64,000 nt of DNA. Source: Cyanobacteria bacterium REEB67 (GTDB lineage Bacteria; Cyanobacteriota; Vampirovibrionia; Obscuribacterales; Obscuribacteraceae). The translations under genes were made by a program, and so were the position numbers. Positions 6,192-15,116 of the stretch are shown one piece after another. Where the stretch lies: positions 1 to 64,000 of the forward strand of contig JAGXAB010000021.1 in assembly GCA_018971775.1 (NCBI GenBank). The letters run 5' to 3'. How positions within the stretch are numbered: the stretch's first letter is position 1; every line of letters begins with the position of its first letter. The notes under the pieces were generated by a model. It was not told where the DNA came from. It did no database searches and was given only the letters and a program-made list of their open reading frames with translations.

Positions 6192-8956
6192 CGCCTGCCG
6201 CCTCGTACCGCTGTGGAAGTGGCCTGAGATACTTTTTCAGTTCCCTTGTTAGCTTTGACGAGCTTACGCAATTCAGCAGCCTGACTCTTCAGGACCGGCA
6301 AGCCGTCCTTATTGCCGAAGTGCACCGCTTCATAGGTCGTGAAAAATTCTTCAAGAGCATTGGGCAATTCATAGCCAGTCATCGCACCATCGCGACGCTG
6401 ATCGGCAACTATTTTTTTGACCCGCTGCACAAATTCGGTCCCTGTTTCCGACGGCATGCGTTCCATGCGAGCCTTTTTGAAATCTTTGGCCAGATCACGC
6501 CAGACCTTCCAGGCGGCGTCCTGCCAGGGATTTTTGCCAAGGGCATTTTTGCGATGCTTGAGGAAGAGGATCAAACCAAGAATGAGACCCGCCAGCAGGA
6601 ACAATGAGGAAAGGACGACGCTGACTATGGTCAAAATCGCTTTCGGAGTCAAGCCCTCGTCGAGCGAAATACCGAGCTGCTGACAGAGCCATTTGAAGAC
6701 GGTCCAGACACTGAAGCCTTCCTCGCGCTTGACGCTAGGCATGACACCACCAGGAGTGGCGTCGAAAGGCACCCAGCCATAATCCGGTATAAAGACCTCG
6801 GCCCAAGTCATCGCGTCTACCATGCGCACTTCCTGCACACCTAGAGTCTTGTTGAAGGTGCCCGGATTGAAACCGTAGACGACTCGGGCCGGCAAACCGA
6901 CAGCCCGACAGAGCAGGACGTAGCTGCTGGTGAAATCTTTGTGGTTGCCGGCTTTGCGCACAAGCAGGAAATCCTTGACGCGATCCTCGGCAGGTTTGTA
7001 GTCGTAAGGTTTCTCAGCTTCCATGACGGAGCCGCTGCGCACGGCCTGACAAATGCGTTCTGCGGTCGTGAACCAGTTGCCGGTCTTACCGGCGTAAGCT
7101 TCGGCCAGATCCAGCACCTCAGGCGAGATACTATCGGGTAATTCCAGGTAATTGGCCAGCTGATCGCGAATTTGCTTTTCACGCTCTTCCGTCAGAATAG
7201 GCTCGGCCCGCATCGTCATGAGGTTGTAAACGGGCCACTGCGAAGCAACGTTAAAACGAGTACCTTTCTTGAGGTTTTCCGGAGCGATAATCTGACCGTA
7301 ATCGTCGACGATCAGCTTCTTACCCTTGAAACTCAATTGCTGGGGAATCCAGGCCGAGGGCAGGAAAGCATCGACGTCACTGGCGATTTCATAATTTTGA
7401 CTGAGATCAAAGCTGGGCAGCTTGGAGGGAGTGCGCAGGGACGAAGCAAGATTGAGATGAAAATCTCCCTTAGGCGGATCGACAAAAACATAATCGACAT
7501 TGAGCTCAGGGCCGAAGCCCGTATCGCGTTTGGCCAGCTCGGCCATTTTCTCCTGCTCGATTTCTTTATTGGCTTCTTCTTCGGCGCTCGCTTCGACGCT
7601 GGTGGTACTGGCAGTGGCGCCGGAATCAACGGGTGTACCAGCGCTGGAGTCGGTAGCATTACCGGTGGCAGTGGCATCTTTAGCGGAGATAGCACCGGGC
7701 TCTTTCGCCTCAATTTCGGTGACCTTGATCTTGGCCTTGCTGCGCTTCCAGAGACGACCGTCAAAACTATCAAATACGGCGTGGCGGCTGTAGATCAAAC
7801 GTGTCGATGTGACTCTATAGACGATCTGTTGAGAATCAGGCGGATCGGTGTCGAGATCAAGACTTTCATGGCCTATCTTATTGTCTTTCGGACGATCGCT
7901 TTTAGGCGGCTTACCGTGAGCCGGGGGAGCATTTTTTTGCTGCTTTGGAGATTTTCCCTTTTTCTCTTGTTCTTTCTTCTGCTTTTCTTTCTCTTTCTTT
8001 GCCTGTTCTTCTTTTTCTTTTTCCTTTTTCTTTTTCTCTTCTTCCTTGGTTTTATCCACCGGCACTTTCACAAGCTTGCGCTTGTCCACACCCATTTTCG
8101 CGAGCTCTTTATCGACCTCATCCTGATTTTCCAGTTCGTGCTGCTTGCGCTTCATGTCGATGCGATTTTTGAACGGACTGGTAAATTCGTGGTGAGGCAT
8201 ATTGATATTGGGCATGGTCGGCTGAAAGCCTGGCATCATGCGCAAAATCGCAGCAACATCCAGATGCTTCAAACTGGACATGACATTGTCTACGAGATTG
8301 TCGGAACGCGGTACCATCAAAAAGCCGAGCGCCGAGACAAGCGGTAAAAGAGCAACGGTAAAATAGACACTGCCGCGCGGTTTACGCCGACCGCCGGTAT
8401 TGGCGACGTCGACTACGGGTGCCGGCTGCATCGGCTTCTCAAGCCAGTTATGCAGAGTACGCGACATGCAATCGTAATAAAGCATGACAGTGCCCAGACA
8501 AATATAGTTGAAGACGGCCAGGCCAAAATAGAAACTGCGCACCACCGGCGACAGAAAGCACAAGATGAGCGCACCGAGCAGGGCGGAAAGATTGATGTCG
8601 GAGCGACTCTTCAAGTCAAAAGTGTGCAGGGCAAAAGTACCGGCGATAAAGTGCACCACTGGCCCCCAGAAATCGCTTGCGCCATTGGAGGGATCCATAA
8701 ATTCGGCAGCGGCGTTGGCACCGACAGCAAAGACGCCGACAATGACTACCCACTGCATCCAGCCCTGTTTATCATTGCGATACTGATAGGAAACTACCGA
8801 ACCGATACTGGCCAGGGCCACGGAAAGGACGAAGACCGGCCAGGCGGTTTTGACGAAAATGCAACTGGCGCAGATACAGGTCATCGTCATCAAAAAGACG
8901 ACAAGGCGCAGCGGCACTGAATCTTCGGCTGGCGTACGGTCTCTTTTATCACTCAT
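6188..8956 (-). CDS. TgpA-like membrane protein with probably inactive transglutaminase domain
   Basis: The protein is 922 residues. The N-terminal 220 residues hold several membrane spans, then a Lys/Glu-rich charged tract (about 295-345), an Ala/Thr/Ser linker, a transglutaminase-like domain (about 640-740), one more span (about 775-800) and a DUF4129-like cytoplasmic tail. In the family the core reads GHCEYF and DAHAW; here the same places read GNHKDF and DAMTW, so the nucleophile Cys becomes His672 and the catalytic His becomes Met716, while the third residue Asp732 (FDATPG) stays. It is the last gene of a MoxR-DUF58-TgpA operon and overlaps the DUF58 gene by 4 bases. A structural or binding role seems likelier than catalysis. 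Confidence 0.85.
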   Translation of the reverse strand: MSDKRDRTPAEDSVPLRLVVFLMTMTCICASCIFVKTAWPVFVLSVALASIGSVVSYQYRNDKQGWMQWVVIVGVFAVGANAAAEFMDPSNGASDFWGPVVHFIAGTFALHTFDLKSRSDINLSALLGALILCFLSPVVRSFYFGLAVFNYICLGTVMLYYDCMSRTLHNWLEKPMQPAPVVDVANTGGRRKPRGSVYFTVALLPLVSALGFLMVPRSDNLVDNVMSSLKHLDVAAILRMMPGFQPTMPNINMPHHEFTSPFKNRIDMKRKQHELENQDEVDKELAKMGVDKRKLVKVPVDKTKEEEKKKKEKEKEEQAKKEKEKQKKEQEKKGKSPKQQKNAPPAHGKPPKSDRPKDNKIGHESLDLDTDPPDSQQIVYRVTSTRLIYSRHAVFDSFDGRLWKRSKAKIKVTEIEAKEPGAISAKDATATGNATDSSAGTPVDSGATASTTSVEASAEEEANKEIEQEKMAELAKRDTGFGPELNVDYVFVDPPKGDFHLNLASSLRTPSKLPSFDLSQNYEIASDVDAFLPSAWIPQQLSFKGKKLIVDDYGQIIAPENLKKGTRFNVASQWPVYNLMTMRAEPILTEEREKQIRDQLANYLELPDSISPEVLDLAEAYAGKTGNWFTTAERICQAVRSGSVMEAEKPYDYKPAEDRVKDFLLVRKAGNHKDFTSSYVLLCRAVGLPARVVYGFNPGTFNKTLGVQEVRMVDAMTWAEVFIPDYGWVPFDATPGGVMPSVKREEGFSVWTVFKWLCQQLGISLDEGLTPKAILTIVSVVLSSLFLLAGLILGLILFLKHRKNALGKNPWQDAAWKVWRDLAKDFKKARMERMPSETGTEFVQRVKKIVADQRRDGAMTGYELPNALEEFFTTYEAVHFGNKDGLPVLKSQAAELRKLVKANKGTEKVSQATSTAVRGGRR

Positions 8957-10554
8957 AATGTTTCAAAATCGCCTTCCCATTCAACTCGGGCTATGACTCT
9001 GCCATTGACAGGACCAAGGTCATTTTTCGGCGCTTTTTTCGCCGCTCCCCGGATATTTTTAAAATTGACTGCGCCCTTTTCCTCTTTATCACTACCGCCC
9101 GTTCCCACAGATTCTTCGACTTCCTCCCAGTTTGGCGGTATCTCGACCACTTCTACCGGACAACAGACGACGTCACCTTTACCCGGGGCAAATTTGGCGA
9201 TTTTTTCACCGGTCGGCACTACAGTAACAGTAGGACGGTCGTTGACTTTGCTCCAGTTTTTGAAGCTGTCTACTTCATTATCCTCCTCGATCTCAAAAGA
9301 TGTGCGGTTAGCTCCAAGTTTGGTAATTGGCTCTACGCGCGCCAGGATTTCAGCGATCAGGGCCATATTAGGCGGCATATGCGGCAAATCGTAAAGCAAA
9401 CTCTGCACTTCCGGGGATTCGACCGGAGGATTAAGTTTGATGCGGGGCATGTGACCGAGATTGTGTCCGAGGTGCACGAGGGAATTGACCAGTGTGACGG
9501 TCAACTCGAATTGCTCGGGGGTGCGGTAATTGGAGCGCAAATTGAGGAGGATATCGAAAATCGGCAGCATTTCAGAGTCGAATTCACGCACCATGACCTG
9601 ACCGAAGCGCGCGCTCGAGCCCCAGTGGATGTGGCGCATGCTGTCGCCGCTCTTAAACTCACGCACAGAGCGGAAGCTGCTCGACTGGTGGGTAATGACC
9701 GAACTGGAAGTGGCATGACCCATAGGCGATTGCACGCCGGTGAGCTTGTCCAGAAAACTGCCGCCGACGTTGAGTATATTCGGATAGACGGTAATCGAAG
9801 CCCCGAGCTCGCTATTGGAAGACTTCATGCTGATGTCCCGCGTCCACCAGGTGATGCCGAACGGGAAGCAAGTCGAGAGCTGAATCGTCTCCAGGTAATA
9901 AATACCGCGCTTGAGACTGGGGGTGGGAAATTCGAAAAACTGGTCGTATTCGAGCTTTTCGATGAAAACAGGATCCGGTGACAGTGTCACTTCGGTGGGC
10001 TTGCCATCAGGGCCACGCTTTTTCATATTAATCGTCATGCGCAGAGCACGGGTCGGCACGAGCCAACTGAGCGGGCCGAAGCGCATCGAGCGCTTGAGCT
10101 GCACGCGGATACTCGCACTTTCCTGAGAGGAGAGTCCATCCGGCAGCAAGTAACTGGCATCGAGCAAGGCAAGCTGCAGATAAGGGGTAATGAAACCAAG
10201 CAGGACGGCGACGCCGAAAGCTGTGGAGAGAAGGTACATCCACTCGGAGGCGACGACGGCGGCAAAGAGATAGAGGGAGCCGGCCAGCAAAAGCATCTTA
10301 ATCTGCCTGGTCTCGATCAAGACATGAAAGCCCTTGCCCACGGGCAATTTTAAATAGCGCCCACCGTCACCGAAGGGCAGACTTTCATCGACTGTATTGC
10401 CGAGTCCGGCGCGTACCCGTTCTTTCTTAGCACTTTTGACGCTGGGCGCCTGTTTCGAAGTCGAAGAAAAGGCACTGTAATTTTTGGCCGCTTTTTTGCC
10501 GCCGGATCTCGAGGCTCCGTTGCCAAAATCAGTATTTGAATTTTTTGTCGGCAT
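8953..10554 (-). CDS. DUF58 protein (middle gene of MoxR operon)
   Basis: The DUF58 signature is plain: VREFKSGDSMRHIHWGSSAR followed by MVREFDSE. Two hydrophobic helices lie near residues 85-130, ahead of the conserved domain, as in other members that sit at the membrane. The ATG at 10554 is chosen because it lies 4 bases past the stop codon of the ATPase gene; the track start at 10587 is a TTG inside that gene. The C-terminal 100 residues are acidic and lack family similarity I can name. DUF58 proteins with MoxR ATPases are linked to assembly of metal or surface complexes, but the target here is unknown. Confidence 0.92.
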   Translation of the reverse strand: MPTKNSNTDFGNGASRSGGKKAAKNYSAFSSTSKQAPSVKSAKKERVRAGLGNTVDESLPFGDGGRYLKLPVGKGFHVLIETRQIKMLLLAGSLYLFAAVVASEWMYLLSTAFGVAVLLGFITPYLQLALLDASYLLPDGLSSQESASIRVQLKRSMRFGPLSWLVPTRALRMTINMKKRGPDGKPTEVTLSPDPVFIEKLEYDQFFEFPTPSLKRGIYYLETIQLSTCFPFGITWWTRDISMKSSNSELGASITVYPNILNVGGSFLDKLTGVQSPMGHATSSSVITHQSSSFRSVREFKSGDSMRHIHWGSSARFGQVMVREFDSEMLPIFDILLNLRSNYRTPEQFELTVTLVNSLVHLGHNLGHMPRIKLNPPVESPEVQSLLYDLPHMPPNMALIAEILARVEPITKLGANRTSFEIEEDNEVDSFKNWSKVNDRPTVTVVPTGEKIAKFAPGKGDVVCCPVEVVEIPPNWEEVEESVGTGGSDKEEKGAVNFKNIRGAAKKAPKNDLGPVNGRVIARVEWEGDFETL

Positions 10555-10558
10555 CGTC

Positions 10559-11521
10559 TCAGGCTGGGACCGGAATAGTTTCGACAATTTTTTCGATCAG
10601 GTCAGTATGGCTGACCCGATTGGCCTTAACTTTTGGCGCGACACGGTGGCCAAAAACTATCGGTGCCAGCATTTTTACGTCCTCGGGGGTGACAAAGTCA
10701 CGACCGTCGACGAAGGCGGCAGCCTGCGAGGCGCGCACCAGCAATTGACTGCCGCGCGGGCTGACTCCAAGCAAAATTGAGGGGTGCTTGCGGGTGGCAT
10801 GCACAATATTGACGATGTAATTGACCAGGGCGTCGTGGACAAAAACGCGGCGAACAGCCTGTCTTGCTTGCAGAACATCATCGGTGGTGAGGATGCTGTC
10901 CACATGGAAGGCACCATCTTGCATCGATTTTTTGATGATTTCAGATTCTTGCTCGACGTTGGGATAGCCGAGCGAAAGGCACATCATAAAGCGGTCGAGC
11001 TGGGCGTCGGGAAGCGGGAAGGTACCGTGGCTTTCGATCGGGTTTTGCGTGGCGATGACAAAAAACATCGCTTCCAGTTTGCGGGTGACGCCGTCGCTGG
11101 TCACCTGACCTTCCTCCATGGCCTCGAGCAGGGACGATTGAGTACGAGGGGTGGCGCGGTTGATTTCGTCGATGAGCAGGATATTTGTAAAGATCGGTCC
11201 GGGGACGAAGCGAAAAACCCCCTCTTTCTGGTCGTAGACGTTGACACCGGAGACGTCTGAAGGAAGCAGGTCGGGGGTGCATTGCACACGTTTGAAATTG
11301 CCCTTGACCGAAGATGAAAGGCTGCGGGCCAGGAGGGTCTTACCAGTCCCGGGCACGTCTTCGAGCAGAATGTGACCGCCGGCAAGCATGGCGATTACAG
11401 CGAGCTTGGCCGAACGCGCCTGACCGACAAGGGCTTTGCCCATATTTGCAACGAGGGCCTTACCTGCGCCGCTCGTCGCAGCAGGTCCACCCGGATTGGC
11501 AGCGGCCGGTAATTTATTCAC
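10559..11521 (-). CDS. MoxR-family AAA+ ATPase
   Basis: Walker A is DVPGTGKT and Walker B is ILLIDEINR, followed by the MoxR hallmark SLLEAMEEGQV and the sensor-1 stretch VIATQNPIE. Length (320 residues) is normal. It is the first gene of the three-gene unit with DUF58 and the TgpA-like protein, with a 4-base gap to the next start. MoxR ATPases act as chaperone-like remodellers in the cytoplasm. The N-terminal 25 residues are Ala/Gly/Pro-rich and poorly conserved. No terminator separates it from the next gene. Confidence 0.96.
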   Translation of the reverse strand: MNKLPAAANPGGPAATSGAGKALVANMGKALVGQARSAKLAVIAMLAGGHILLEDVPGTGKTLLARSLSSSVKGNFKRVQCTPDLLPSDVSGVNVYDQKEGVFRFVPGPIFTNILLIDEINRATPRTQSSLLEAMEEGQVTSDGVTRKLEAMFFVIATQNPIESHGTFPLPDAQLDRFMMCLSLGYPNVEQESEIIKKSMQDGAFHVDSILTTDDVLQARQAVRRVFVHDALVNYIVNIVHATRKHPSILLGVSPRGSQLLVRASQAAAFVDGRDFVTPEDVKMLAPIVFGHRVAPKVKANRVSHTDLIEKIVETIPVPA

Positions 11522-11681
11522 AGTAAGAGCCCTTTCTACTAAATATGCTTGTAACCGCTTGCTATCATACCCACAGGAAGCAAACGATTAAACCGTCGGG
11601 CGGCCGATAATGTCACATAAAAGTTGGTATTTCTTCGCCTATTTTGCCCCTTGGCTCTATGCAGGCAAATAGTTATGCTCC

Positions 11682-11687
11682 TATAAT
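11682..11687 (+). promoter_or_regulatory. Perfect -10 box TATAAT before the 71-residue membrane protein
   Basis: TATAAT lies 79 bases before ATG 11766 in the 244-base gap between two divergent genes. The expected -35 position (about 11659-11664, ATGCAG) does not match TTGACA, so recognition would need an activator or another sigma factor. The call rests only on the -10 and the location. Confidence 0.35.
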
Positions 11688-11765
11688 CAGGAAATCAGGA
11701 ATTCCAGCAGTCCGGCATCTTACTAAAGTCAAAATTAAAACCCCGCGAGAAGGACACAGCGAAGC

Positions 11766-11981
11766 ATGACAACTGGTACCAAACTTATTTTATTGGGAAT
11801 GGCGGTCGTAGTAGTGCTTGGTGTGGTGCTCCAATCGATGATCGCGGGCTATCTGGAAAAGCAGATGGGTTCTCAGTCGCAGCTCCTCTCTCCGGACGAA
11901 GCAGCAAAGCTGGCCTTGAAGAAGGCTGTCAAAGACCAGAAGAAATTCGAAGCCAAAAACGCTACGAGTCCGGCGAAATAA
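11766..11981 (+). CDS. Small membrane-anchored protein, 71 residues
   Basis: The start has a good AGAAGGA site. Residues 7-28 (LILLGMAVVVVLGVVLQSMIAG) form one membrane helix; the rest is a Lys/Ala-rich tail (ALKKAVKDQKKFEAKN) likely to be helical. No family was recognised. The last 44 bases of the gene, including the start of its stop codon, are copied downstream as a tandem duplication (see repeat 11936-12026). It diverges from the MoxR operon and converges on the AI-2E family gene. Confidence 0.7.
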   Translation: MTTGTKLILLGMAVVVVLGVVLQSMIAGYLEKQMGSQSQLLSPDEAAKLALKKAVKDQKKFEAKNATSPAK

Positions 11982-12026
11982 TCCAGAAGAAATTCGAGAC
12001 CAAAAACGCTACGAGTCCGGCGAAAT
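11936..12026. repeat. Two-copy tandem duplication, 47-base period, across two gene ends
   Basis: CCAGAAGAAATTCGA... at 11936-11979 is repeated at 11983-12026 with only two base differences (GAAGCC against GAGACC). Copy 1 is the 3' end of the 71-residue gene. Copy 2 supplies the last codons (ISPDS and the TAG stop) of the opposite-strand AI-2E family gene. The near identity argues for a recent event. Confidence 0.95.
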
Positions 12027-13157
12027 GACGGCTGGAGTCGCTATATCGGCCGTGTCTAAAGGCTGAAGCGGCAATAAATTCGGTTTCTTGAAATGCGAAT
12101 AGATAACGTGCAGCGCACTTGCCACCGGAATCGAAAAGATGATTCCCAGCAAGCCGTCTATCTTGGCGCCCACAAGAATGGCCAGGAAAATCGTGACCGG
12201 ATGCAAGCCGACGGCGTTGCCGATGTATTTCGGTGCCACCAGATTGTCGCGAAGCCACTGGGCCAAATTGAAAACAACGGTTATTAAAATAACCTGCCAG
12301 ATGCGGTCGAGATGGACATTGTCCATACCGTTCAAAGCGACTACGACCAGACAGGGGATAAAACCGAGCGGCGGACCAATCACCGGTATGACCTCCCAGA
12401 CGGCCAGGAACAGTCCCAGCACCAGAGCGAAGGGCACGCCGAGAATCAAATAGACGACAAGCATGACGGCACCAAATGCAAAGCCAAGAACGATCTGGCC
12501 GCGGAAGAACGCTTGCAGACTTTTGTCGATTTCACTGACGACAGTTTTAAGAGTGCTGTGATAATTGAGGGGAAATTGCTCGATCAAATGATCGGTCATA
12601 CCGTAGCCTTCGAGCAAATAATAGAACGAGACTACGAGCACGCTCAGTCCATAAGCTACCCAGGTGGCAGTGGACATGGCCAGATCAGAGAAACGATTGA
12701 AGATCATGGTGGCATCCGGATGCGGCATGCTCTGCACGAGGGTGGTGACCAGATCTATGGTTTTTACTTGGAGTTGGGCTGCGTGCAATTTGGCATCGAG
12801 CGGAGCCAGCAGACTGAAGAGCTTGCTCAGCTGTTGGGGCAATTGCGAAAAGACCGATTCCATCAGTTGATTTATCTGATAGACGATATACGGCACAACA
12901 GTGAGCAAAGCCAGGAAAAAGGCCGCTCCGCAAAGAGTGTAGACGGCAAAAATCGCCATGGCGCGATTTTTCATATATTTCTCCAACCAATCGACAATAT
13001 TGATAAAGAGATAGGAAATGAGCACCGAAATACCGACGATATGCAAAACATCGGCAAACATGGCAAACAACTGGAGAGCGACGATGAGGATAAATAGCCC
13101 GAGGGCTATAATCGTCAGCTTCCTCTGCAAAAGTAAAAGCTGGTCTCCATCAGGCAA
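12009..13157 (-). CDS. AI-2E family transporter (PerM/YdiK type)
   Basis: The 382-residue protein has about seven to eight hydrophobic spans arranged as in PF01594: two helices at the N-terminus, a long soluble loop (about 110-165), then a tight C-terminal group including GVPFALVLGLFLAVWEVIPVIGPPLG, which is the family signature. Members are putative exporters or channels in the inner membrane; some carry AI-2, others act in ion exchange. The start is a TTG at 13157 with AAGGA 8 bases before it. Its final residues are encoded by a recent duplicate of the neighbouring gene's end. Confidence 0.9.
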   Translation of the reverse strand: MPDGDQLLLLQRKLTIIALGLFILIVALQLFAMFADVLHIVGISVLISYLFINIVDWLEKYMKNRAMAIFAVYTLCGAAFFLALLTVVPYIVYQINQLMESVFSQLPQQLSKLFSLLAPLDAKLHAAQLQVKTIDLVTTLVQSMPHPDATMIFNRFSDLAMSTATWVAYGLSVLVVSFYYLLEGYGMTDHLIEQFPLNYHSTLKTVVSEIDKSLQAFFRGQIVLGFAFGAVMLVVYLILGVPFALVLGLFLAVWEVIPVIGPPLGFIPCLVVVALNGMDNVHLDRIWQVILITVVFNLAQWLRDNLVAPKYIGNAVGLHPVTIFLAILVGAKIDGLLGIIFSIPVASALHVIYSHFKKPNLLPLQPLDTADIATPAVISPDS

Positions 13158-13174
13158 TGGCCACTTCCTTCGCT

Positions 13175-14017
13175 CTAGGGGTGCGACTTCAGTCTCGATT
13201 TGAGAAATTCAATCTTGTCGTGTAGCGCACCGGATATGGTGGCAGGGGTGTAGCCGTTCAATTCTATGACTCGCCTGTACTCGAGCAAGGCATCGTCATA
13301 TTTTTCCTTTCTGGTATAAATATCGCCCATCAATTCGCAGTATTCGGCACTTTCCGGTTTGAGCATGAGGGCAAGCTTGGTAGCCTCCAACGCTTTATCA
13401 AAATCACCAAGCTCTAAGTAGACCTGCCCCAAACGATAGTGACAATCACTGTCGGAAGCGTCCATGGCGAGAGCATCTTTAAAGGCGACCTCGGCTTCAT
13501 TCAAACGCTTTTGCCTTTGCAGGATAATCCCGAGATTGACATGATAGTCGGCCCGGTTTGGCCTGAGCTTGAGAGCGACGCGCTCCTGTGCTTCCGCTTC
13601 CTTGGTCTGATCGAGGTCTTTGAGGACCAGAGCGAGATTATTATGATAGCCGGCAGCGGCCGGATATAGTGAAATAGCCTGCCTGTAAAGGGCGCAGGCT
13701 TCGGTCAGTTTACCCTTGGATTGCAGGGCGATCGCCTGCCGATTGAGCTCTTTTGCCTGCTCTTGAACGCCCGGGCCGGCTAAGGCGCCGCTTTTGGTCT
13801 GGGGCGCCGCTTTTGGTCTGGGGCGCATAACTGGAGCGGAGCTGGCTACAGGTTGCTGGGCAGCTACCGGCGAAGAAAAAAGCAGCGGAGTTGCTATCGC
13901 CAGCGTCAATGATGCAAGCACCCCTGGTGCAAGCGGCACTGTGATCGAAGCACTGGACTGTCGGATAGTGGCACGATAGATATGCATGGCATCGCTTGGT
14001 GAAAGTGGCAGCATCAA
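13175..14017 (-). CDS. Secreted TPR protein
   Basis: After a hydrophobic leader (VLASLTLAIATPLLFSSPVAAQ, with an Ala-x-Ala cleavage site) the protein carries about five consecutive tetratricopeptide repeats from residue 95 to the end, for example YHNNLALVLKDLDQTKEAEA and CHYRLGQVYLELGDFDKALE. TPRs mediate protein contacts; export suggests a periplasmic scaffold. An ATG at 13987 (MHIYRAT) is an alternative start. The Pro/Ala linker (PRPKAAPQTKSGA) is encoded by two tandem copies of a 19-base unit read in two different frames. It ends 17 bases ahead of the AI-2E family gene, so the two may be co-transcribed. Confidence 0.88.
   Translation of the reverse strand: MMLPLSPSDAMHIYRATIRQSSASITVPLAPGVLASLTLAIATPLLFSSPVAAQQPVASSAPVMRPRPKAAPQTKSGALAGPGVQEQAKELNRQAIALQSKGKLTEACALYRQAISLYPAAAGYHNNLALVLKDLDQTKEAEAQERVALKLRPNRADYHVNLGIILQRQKRLNEAEVAFKDALAMDASDSDCHYRLGQVYLELGDFDKALEATKLALMLKPESAEYCELMGDIYTRKEKYDDALLEYRRVIELNGYTPATISGALHDKIEFLKSRLKSHP
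13784..13821. repeat. 19-base tandem duplication inside the TPR gene
   Basis: GGCGCCGCTTTTGGTCTGG occurs at 13784-13802 and again at 13803-13821 without a mismatch, followed by a further GGCGC. Since 19 is not a multiple of 3, the two copies encode different residues of the linker, and loss of one copy would separate the signal peptide from the TPR frame. Confidence 0.9.
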
Positions 14018-14134
14018 CGATATTAGCGCAAAAACGGTCCTATGTTAATTGGATGCCATGACAATGGACGACAAAATGCTCTATTTAAAAGGAGTAAAGA
14101 CTAACGCGCATCCCTGATTTAGTATCCCAGAGCA

Positions 14135-15094
14135 TTGAAAAACAAATCACTCACCCTGGCCCTGATCGGTGTGGCCATAACCACCGGCACTACCATTCTC
14201 TTCCTCGTTCTATTTATCGTGGCCCAGAGTCAACTAGGCGCGCTCAAAAAAAAGAGCGGCAACTTGCAAAGCGAACTCTCCCAGACCAGAAATGCCCAGG
14301 TCTTCCAGGGTCAACTGCCGCCGGGTGTGCCCGAATCACAAAGCTTCATTAGCCAGCTCGACGGCGCCAAAGACGTGATGGCCATCCTGCCGCCCAATAG
14401 TCTGCAAGGACAGAAAGACCTCACCATGGTCGTCTATTTGCACGGTATGGGATCTACCTATATGGAGCCTTTTCTCACTCCTAAAGACGGCACAATCAGC
14501 CAGGCGCTGCAGACTCACAATCCGGCGCTGGTCATTGCCAGTCTCAATTACCGAGGCCAATCGGCCTGGGCAAACGATCAGGCCGTCGCCGACATAGATC
14601 AGAACATTCACGAACTGCTCGCTCGCTTCCCGATTTCGAAAATCGTCATTATGGGCACTTCGATGGGAGGCTGTTCGGCGCTCGCCTATAGCTATCTCGC
14701 CGCGCCGGACATCAAAGCAAAAATGATCGGTATCGTTGCCGCCGAACCGGCCGGCGATCTAACAATGCTTTATGACAAGTCCCGCTCTCAAATCGTAAAA
14801 AACGGCATGATTGGCGCTTTTGGCGGGCCACCCCAGCTTCAGCCCCAGGGCTATATATCCAGAAGCCTCCTGAACAATATCGAAAAGGTGCCTGGCAATC
14901 TCCGCTTTGCGATCATTTCGGCAAAACAAGACTCGGTAATACCACCCGAATTTCAGCAGGCGGTTATCAACAGCCTCAAGGACAAAAAGTTTGGTAGTGA
15001 GCTGGTCGAAGTCGACGAGCAGCACGGCGTGCCTTCCGCCGCCGCCTTTGTCAAAGGCCTCGACTATGTAGTACTGGGCAACGCCATCAAATAA
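14135..15094 (+). CDS. Membrane-anchored alpha/beta hydrolase
   Basis: A single N-terminal helix (LALIGVAITTGTTILFLVLFIVA) is followed by a short coiled stretch and an alpha/beta hydrolase fold from about residue 95. The oxyanion strand VVYLHGMG and the nucleophile elbow IVIMGTSMGGCSA (GxSxG) are visible; ISAKQDSVIPPE carries the likely acid and EVDEQHGVP the likely catalytic His. It resembles prolyl-oligopeptidase or esterase-like proteins facing the periplasm. The substrate is unknown. The start is a TTG with no strong ribosome binding site; no better start preserves the membrane helix. Confidence 0.82.
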   Translation: MKNKSLTLALIGVAITTGTTILFLVLFIVAQSQLGALKKKSGNLQSELSQTRNAQVFQGQLPPGVPESQSFISQLDGAKDVMAILPPNSLQGQKDLTMVVYLHGMGSTYMEPFLTPKDGTISQALQTHNPALVIASLNYRGQSAWANDQAVADIDQNIHELLARFPISKIVIMGTSMGGCSALAYSYLAAPDIKAKMIGIVAAEPAGDLTMLYDKSRSQIVKNGMIGAFGGPPQLQPQGYISRSLLNNIEKVPGNLRFAIISAKQDSVIPPEFQQAVINSLKDKKFGSELVEVDEQHGVPSAAAFVKGLDYVVLGNAIK

Positions 15095-15116
15095 TCCATA
15101 TCAGCCTGGTCGGAGC

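Noticed and set aside
7172-8347. 391-residue plus-strand ORF
   Set aside because: It is the reverse-complement shadow of the TgpA-like gene; the Phe/Leu run is just the complement of the Lys/Glu tract.
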